DNA of 19,569 bases from Flammeovirgaceae bacterium UBA5008 (GTDB lineage: Bacteria; Bacteroidota; Bacteroidia; Cytophagales; Cyclobacteriaceae), in the NCBI GenBank assembly GCA_002398365.1, contig DGYK01000011.1:131870-151438 (forward strand), written 5' to 3'. A program made the translations under genes and the position numbers. The notes beneath the pieces are model-generated. The model did not search any database and was not told where the DNA came from. It saw nothing but the letters and a program-made list of their open reading frames with translations. How positions within the stretch are numbered: the stretch's first letter is position 1; each line of letters starts with the position of its first letter. This document shows, one piece after another, positions 14,428 to 19,569 of the stretch.

Positions 14428-17400
14428 ATTGATTTGAAAATATTTCAAAAGCCAAATCTCTTTGAAGCAGCAACAGGATTGTTTCAGCAATTGGGAATCA
14501 AACTCAATTCCAATACAAGTGAAGCTTTGCCTGTGAAGGATTTGTTGAAGCATTTCTATAAAGACAACGACACTTTCAATTCGGTTGATAAGGCATTCTT
14601 TATTGGTATTATTGACGATACAGTTTTTAAGGCAACTGGAATGTTCGATGTGAACTATTCCTATAAAGAAGCCTTAGCGCAAGGTGATAAAAATTATGAG
14701 GGCTTGATGCTTTTTGCGCTGGACTTAAAGAAACAACCCACTCGAACAGAAATTTCAGAACTGACACGTGCTTTTAACCGAATCAGCCAAAAAATGCCTG
14801 TGGCTTTAGTTCTGAAATACAAAATCGATAAAGAGGCTTCCATTTCAATTGCGATTAGTGAACGCTTTAAATACAAACAGAATTGGAGGCAAGGCGAAAA
14901 AGCAGGTAAGGTTATTATTTTACGCGACATCCATTGTGAAACCACTCACGCAGGGCACGAACGAATACTGCTCGATTTAGTAAAACCCGCAGGCGTTACC
15001 ACTTTCGCGCAACTGCACGAGCATTGGTTACAAGTACTGGATGTTAGTATTCTCAACAAGCGGTTCTTTCAAGAGCTTGCCAATTGGTATTTCTGGGCAA
15101 TGGAGAACGTTTCCTTTCCTGATGACCTTGAGAAAAAGAAAGATGTGCGCAATGCCACCAACCTCATTCGCTTAATTACAAGAGTGGTGTTTATTTGGTT
15201 CATTAAAGAAAAGGCCTTAGTACCAAATGCTCTTTTCAATCGCAGCTATCTTGATAAGATCATCAAGGACTTTAATAAGAACAAGAAAGCGCAGAATTAC
15301 TACAATGCAATTTTGCAGAATCTCTTTTTCGGAACGCTAAACCAAAAGATGGATGAGCGCAAGTTTGCTAAAGAAGGAGATATAAAAACCAACAAGGAAG
15401 AATACGGGGTCAAAAACCTTTTTCGGTATTCTGACTTGTTTAATATCAAGGAAAAAGAAGTGTTGGAATTATTTAAAGACGTGCCCTTTTTGAATGGAGG
15501 GTTATTTGATTGTTTAGATAAACCCAACGAAGAAAATAAGATTGTTTATGTAGATGGATTCAGCCGAAATGCCAAGAAGCAAGCCAGTGTGCCTGACTAT
15601 ATATTTTTTGGTGAAGAGAAAGAAGTTAATCTGAATGATGTTTATGGAACTCGAAACAAAACCTACAAATCGCGAGGCCTGATAAACTTACTGGAAAGCT
15701 ACAAGTTTACGGTTGCGGAGAACACACCATTAGAAGAAGAAATTGCTCTTGACCCGGAATTACTGGGAAAGGTTTTTGAAAATTTATTGGCGAGTTACAA
15801 CCCAGAAACACAAACTACAGCGAGAAAGCAAACCGGTAGTTTTTACACACCAAGGGAGATTGTTAACTACATGGTGGACGAATCGCTGTTGGAGTACTTA
15901 AAACAAAACACTAAAGATCAGGCTATCGATTTTGAAACACGCTTGAGGGATTTATTCTCCTACTCTGAAAACCCCAACCCGTTTAAAGAACAGGAAACGA
16001 AAAACCTGATTGAAGTAATAAATAACTGTAAAATATTAGACCCAGCCTGCGGTTCGGGCGCGTTTCCGATGGGCATCTTGCACAAGATGGTTCATGTTCT
16101 ACAGAAGCTTGACCCGGAAAACAAATTATGGAAAGCCTTACAGCGACAGAAGGCCATTGAAGAAACTGAATCGGCCTTTAACATTGGCGACAAGGAGGAA
16201 AGAGCAAAGCGACTATCTGAGATAAACGATGTATTCGAGAATAATGCCAGCGATTACGGACGTAAACTCTATTTAATTGAGAACTGCATTTACGGAATAG
16301 ACATTCAACCTATTGCTGTGCAAATTGCCAAGCTGCGCTTTTTCATTTCACTGGTGATAGATCAAAAAGTAAATAAGAGCAAGGAAAATTTTGGCATTCG
16401 AAGTTTACCAAACCTTGAAACAAAATTTGTAGCAGCCAATTCTTTAATTGGACTGGAGAAACCGCAGGAAACCTCTGGTGACATTTTCACACAAGAAACC
16501 AGGCAAAAGATACAAGAGAATGGAGATGCACTTAAAGCCGTGCGGCACAAGTACTTTACAGCTTCTAGTCGAAAGGAAAAATTGCGACTTCAGGCAAAGG
16601 ATAAGGAGATAAGAAAGAAAATATCACAGCTACTAGAAAAGCTAGGGCATAGTAGAAATAATGCGTCTAAGATTTCAGAATTTGACCCATATGATCAAAA
16701 CCACTTCGCAAATTGGTTTGACCAAGAATGGATGTTTGGATTAACATCGGGTTTTGAGATTATCATTGGTAATCCTCCTTGGGGTGCACGGCTGACTGCC
16801 GATGAAAAGGAGCTTTTTAAGGTCACCTACAAAGAAATCGATTCATCAACTCCGAATTCCTTCGCATACTTTATTGGATGGGCCTACAAGAATTATTCAA
16901 GTGTTATATCATATGTCCTGCCTGATAGCATTCTTATTAAAGACTTTGCCAAAACTCGTACTTTAATAAAGGATAATCTTCATGAAGTAATTTGGTACGA
17001 GAATACGGGAATACCTGAAGAATATAAGCCATTCGTTTACGTTGATCACGATGTTTGTGTAATGAATATATTCAAGGGAAAACATAACGATTTGAATTAC
17101 TCATTGAACAGATTTGACAAGAAGGAAGGTAACTTAGTTGAGAAAAAATATATTCAAAGCAAGAACAAAATTATTCTTGAAGAGTACGAATATGCCTTCA
17201 ATCTAATTGCACAAGACAAAGATTTTGAAATCTTACAGCATATCCAATTATTTCCACAACTGGGTGACTTAATGCAGTGTCATGAGGGAATACACTCTGG
17301 AAATAGTCGTGATCTACTTTTTGTTGAAAAACAAAAAAATAAACACTGTAAGCCGTTGTTTTATGGTGGGGGCGCAGGAGATACAATCGACAATTATTTC

Positions 17401-18084
17401 AGTAAGCGTTTTGGTTGGTTCGTTGATTACCGCCCAGAAATAATTGATAAGTCAAAGGGGTACTATGCTTCCTTAAGGGATGAACGTATATTCAAATTCC
17501 CAAAAATATATATTACTAGAACCGGAAACCCTTTTAAGGCTTTTTTCGATGAATCAAATTACGCCTCAAACAATTTCTTTTCACTTCAACATATCGAATA
17601 TTCTAAGAATGATGTTGAATTATTGAAATACATTCTTCCATTTGTCATATCCAAGCCAGCGCAATATTTTATTAGAACTTTTGCCGCTCCGCGTCTTGGT
17701 TCCACGTTCGTTGAAACAAAAATATTTCACTTACTAAAATTCAGAGTTCCACTTTTGGAAAGCGAAGCAAGAAAGCCATTTATAAAAGTTGTCAACTACA
17801 TCATTCATTTGAAGGAACAAGCCAGTGACACATCTTTTTTTGAGAGACTTCTTGACGCTATGGTGTACGAATTGTATCTACCCGAAAAGATCAAATCGGG
17901 AGGTGCAGAAGTTCTTAGCTACATAACAAAGTTACCTGAATTGAATGAAGGAGATGATGAAAACAACTCCAGAGTAATTGAAAAAGTTTATAAGGAGCTT
18001 TCGAATCCCAAGCATCTTGTTAGTGCGGCATTGCTTAAACTACTTACTATTGAAGAAGTAAACATCATAGAAGGCAGAAAGTGA
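14425..18084 (+). CDS. Eco57I/PglX-like N6-adenine DNA methyltransferase
   Basis: A 1219-residue protein with the two hallmark motifs of gamma-type N6-adenine methyltransferases: motif I LDPACGSGAF (D539-F547, S-adenosylmethionine binding) and motif IV IIGNPPWG (N783-P-P-W786, catalysis). The wide gap of about 240 residues between them, and LENLLASYNPETQTTARKQ followed by TGSFYTPREIVNYMV just before motif I, are typical of Eco57I-type IIG and BREX PglX enzymes. The N-terminal 250 residues (LMLFALDLKKQPTRTEISEL; RDIHCETTHAGHERIL) match the accessory N-terminal region of such large methylases, but I cannot identify a PD-(D/E)XK active site in it. The C-terminal third (about 900-1150) should recognise the target sequence. 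Likely role: marking host DNA by adenine methylation, possibly with restriction by its partners. The TGA stop overlaps the next gene's GTG by four bases. Confidence 0.9.
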   Translation: MIDLKIFQKPNLFEAATGLFQQLGIKLNSNTSEALPVKDLLKHFYKDNDTFNSVDKAFFIGIIDDTVFKATGMFDVNYSYKEALAQGDKNYEGLMLFALDLKKQPTRTEISELTRAFNRISQKMPVALVLKYKIDKEASISIAISERFKYKQNWRQGEKAGKVIILRDIHCETTHAGHERILLDLVKPAGVTTFAQLHEHWLQVLDVSILNKRFFQELANWYFWAMENVSFPDDLEKKKDVRNATNLIRLITRVVFIWFIKEKALVPNALFNRSYLDKIIKDFNKNKKAQNYYNAILQNLFFGTLNQKMDERKFAKEGDIKTNKEEYGVKNLFRYSDLFNIKEKEVLELFKDVPFLNGGLFDCLDKPNEENKIVYVDGFSRNAKKQASVPDYIFFGEEKEVNLNDVYGTRNKTYKSRGLINLLESYKFTVAENTPLEEEIALDPELLGKVFENLLASYNPETQTTARKQTGSFYTPREIVNYMVDESLLEYLKQNTKDQAIDFETRLRDLFSYSENPNPFKEQETKNLIEVINNCKILDPACGSGAFPMGILHKMVHVLQKLDPENKLWKALQRQKAIEETESAFNIGDKEERAKRLSEINDVFENNASDYGRKLYLIENCIYGIDIQPIAVQIAKLRFFISLVIDQKVNKSKENFGIRSLPNLETKFVAANSLIGLEKPQETSGDIFTQETRQKIQENGDALKAVRHKYFTASSRKEKLRLQAKDKEIRKKISQLLEKLGHSRNNASKISEFDPYDQNHFANWFDQEWMFGLTSGFEIIIGNPPWGARLTADEKELFKVTYKEIDSSTPNSFAYFIGWAYKNYSSVISYVLPDSILIKDFAKTRTLIKDNLHEVIWYENTGIPEEYKPFVYVDHDVCVMNIFKGKHNDLNYSLNRFDKKEGNLVEKKYIQSKNKIILEEYEYAFNLIAQDKDFEILQHIQLFPQLGDLMQCHEGIHSGNSRDLLFVEKQKNKHCKPLFYGGGAGDTIDNYFSKRFGWFVDYRPEIIDKSKGYYASLRDERIFKFPKIYITRTGNPFKAFFDESNYASNNFFSLQHIEYSKNDVELLKYILPFVISKPAQYFIRTFAAPRLGSTFVETKIFHLLKFRVPLLESEARKPFIKVVNYIIHLKEQASDTSFFERLLDAMVYELYLPEKIKSGGAEVLSYITKLPELNEGDDENNSRVIEKVYKELSNPKHLVSAALLKLLTIEEVNIIEGRK
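18081..18084 (+). promoter_or_regulatory. Translational coupling junction GTGA
   Basis: The GTG start of the ATPase overlaps the TGA stop of the methyltransferase by four bases. The frame is open from this GTG to the window edge with ATPase motifs at the expected distances, which supports the choice of start. Confidence 0.7.
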
Positions 18085-19569
18085 AACGAATTACTACCCT
18101 TGAACTTGATAACTTCCGCGCTTTCTTTGGTAAATATCTGATCGACTTACCAAAAGGAGAGAATCTCCTTATTTATGGTGAAAATGGAAGCGGTAAAAGC
18201 TCACTATTCAAGTCAGTCAACAATTTTTTAAGCAGCAGCAGAAACCCAGCGCTACCTTATATTAAACATCACAACCGTCAAACCGAAGAAGGTAATTTAT
18301 CCTTTACTTTCAAAACGTACGACCCTGTATTAAATACTGTAACTTCTAATGTTGGTGAAGTAATTAATTTTAATAGCAATACTGTTACTACCGGTACATC
18401 ACAGTTTGTTAAGGGTGCGGAGCTTACAAAAGGTTTTTTAGATTACCGAAGTTTATTAGAGGTATACAATCACAAAGAGGCACAGCCCAATTTATTCAGG
18501 TTAATAATAATCGATCTTCTCAGGGACTTCATCCCTACCGGTTTACCTTACGCTTTAGGGAGTAAATTTCTGGAACTCAGCAAAAATCTGAAAGAAGTTT
18601 ATAATAGGAATGAAGTTAAACACAAACGGGCGCTCGCAGAACTCCCTGCTTACGAGATTGCATTGCGTGCGGCATTGAAAGATATTTTCCTTCATCTTAA
18701 TGGATTTCTGATAAAGTACTTCAAATTAAATCTTAGAGTTTGGTTTTCACTTCAACCTTTAAGTCCCTACAACTACGAGAAGTGGCAAATTCCAGCGGAT
18801 CTAAGACTGGAGCTGAAACTCCATGGTGTTTCAATTCAACACCAAAGCGACTATCTGAACGAGGCGAGACTATCTGCTCTTTCAATCTGCCTTTATTTGG
18901 CTGCCGCTAAACGAAATCCACAGATACTCGATTTTAAGGTTGTTTTCTTGGACGATGTATTCGTTGGCCTAGACACAACAAACCGGATACCTATTCTGGA
19001 AATCCTCAAGCATGAGTTTAAAGACTATCAGGTTTTCATCAGCACCTACGACAGACACTTATATGAGTTGGCGAAGCGGAAATTTGAGACCGAAGTGCCC
19101 GGAAAATGGAAGTCAGTTGAGTTATATGTTGGTAAAGACCGTGTCGCCAATCAACCTATAGACAAGCCTATACTCGTTGTTGGAGATACGAACTTTGAGA
19201 AGGGTTCTCAATATCTCCACGATCGTAAAAAGCCAGACTATCCAGCATCAGCAAATTACTTTAGAAAGACACTTGAAGAGCTGATCAAGGAATTCATTCC
19301 ACCCTATGAAACAGTCGATTCTGAAAATACCAATCAAATTCCTGAATATAAACTCGGGCCGTTAATTTACAGAGCGAAGCGTTTTTTGGATAAGACGGGC
19401 AATAACTCAAATTCACTAAATCAGATTATCGCTTTACTTCCAGCACTGCTACATCCACTTTCGCACCACGAAATAACGTCTCCGGTTTACAAAGGCGAGC
19501 TACTTTTGGTAGAGAACCATATACCAAAGCTGATTAGTGAGCTTAGAGAACTCGACATAAAGACCAACT
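18081..19569 (+). CDS. ABC/SMC-like ATPase of the defence operon (3' end outside window)
   Basis: The reading frame stays open for 496 codons from a GTG start (GTGA overlap with the methylase stop) to the window edge, so the C-terminus is missing. It has an ABC-type ATPase head: an N-terminal LDNFRAFFGKYLIDLP strand pair as in RecF/SMC proteins, Walker A GENGSGKSS (33-41), signature-like LNEARLSALS (259-268), Walker B VVFLDD (287-292) with D-loop GLD (296-298), and an H-loop-like STYDRH (321-326). Only about 220 residues separate Walker A from the signature, so the long coiled-coil arm of SMC/Rad50 is absent or very short. After the head comes an alpha-helical extension with YPASANYFRKTLEELIKEF and a HPLSHHE motif (458-464) of unknown role. 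Such overlapping-gene (OLD- or RloC-like) ATPases are common in anti-phage loci. It probably works with the helicase and methylase. Confidence 0.85.
   Translation, partial: MKRITTLELDNFRAFFGKYLIDLPKGENLLIYGENGSGKSSLFKSVNNFLSSSRNPALPYIKHHNRQTEEGNLSFTFKTYDPVLNTVTSNVGEVINFNSNTVTTGTSQFVKGAELTKGFLDYRSLLEVYNHKEAQPNLFRLIIIDLLRDFIPTGLPYALGSKFLELSKNLKEVYNRNEVKHKRALAELPAYEIALRAALKDIFLHLNGFLIKYFKLNLRVWFSLQPLSPYNYEKWQIPADLRLELKLHGVSIQHQSDYLNEARLSALSICLYLAAAKRNPQILDFKVVFLDDVFVGLDTTNRIPILEILKHEFKDYQVFISTYDRHLYELAKRKFETEVPGKWKSVELYVGKDRVANQPIDKPILVVGDTNFEKGSQYLHDRKKPDYPASANYFRKTLEELIKEFIPPYETVDSENTNQIPEYKLGPLIYRAKRFLDKTGNNSNSLNQIIALLPALLHPLSHHEITSPVYKGELLLVENHIPKLISELRELDIKTN

Noticed and set aside
14425..15200. 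PD-(D/E)XK nuclease at the N-terminus of the methyltransferase, as in Type IIG enzymes
   Set aside because: LMLFALDLKK looks superficially like a core strand, but no convincing D...(D/E)xK set is visible, so a built-in nuclease was not claimed.
9926..18084. Assignment to BREX or DISARM
   Set aside because: The methylase resembles PglX and the SNF2 protein resembles DrmD in parts, but pglZ, brxC, drmA and drmB are not in the window, so naming a known system would be unsupported.

Overview
The window looks like a chromosomal piece from a member of the Bacteroidota, most likely the Cytophagales. The signs are short N-terminal lipoprotein or export signals on several small proteins, few Shine-Dalgarno sequences, TTG and GTG starts, a SHKVREP-type H-box in a PAS protein, and a calcium-loop (FG-GAP/VCBS) lipoprotein. 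This placement is an inference from gene style, not from a marker gene. I saw no rRNA, tRNA, CRISPR array or insertion sequence.

Left part (1-8.8 kb): a predicted exported protein of unknown role (41-1687, A+T-rich) faces a two-gene minus-strand operon: an unknown 143-residue protein followed by a CHY-type zinc-finger protein. Then come four plus-strand genes: a VCBS/FG-GAP lipoprotein, a large TPR lipoprotein, a small lipoprotein with an MmpS-like look, and an MFS (DHA1-like) transporter. A PAS-PAS-DHp signalling protein without a kinase ATP-binding domain follows at 8775-9767. The long gaps between these genes (2756-2930, 3655-3780, 5812-6063, 6606-7045, 8333-8705) are filled with degenerate 7-bp-periodic repeats of several sequence types, joined into longer units of about 90 bp that share a small hairpin.

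Right part (9.9-19.6 kb): the sequence becomes A+T-rich, loses the heptamer repeats, and carries a set of genes that look like a DNA restriction or anti-phage island. In order: a PD-(D/E)XK nuclease-like protein; a 1125-residue protein joining a phospholipase-D-type nuclease domain to an SNF2-type helicase; a 1219-residue Eco57I/PglX-like N6-adenine DNA methyltransferase; and an ABC/SMC-like ATPase that runs off the window's right edge. The last three overlap at start and stop codons (TAATG and GTGA), so they are very likely translated together.

A working model, as inference: the methyltransferase marks host DNA, the helicase-PLD protein translocates on and cuts unmarked DNA, and the ATPase (perhaps with the PD-(D/E)XK protein) senses or executes. 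The set lacks the signature genes of BREX (pglZ, brxC), DISARM (drmA, drmB) and single-chain Type ISP enzymes within the window, so it is either a variant of those or a less described system.
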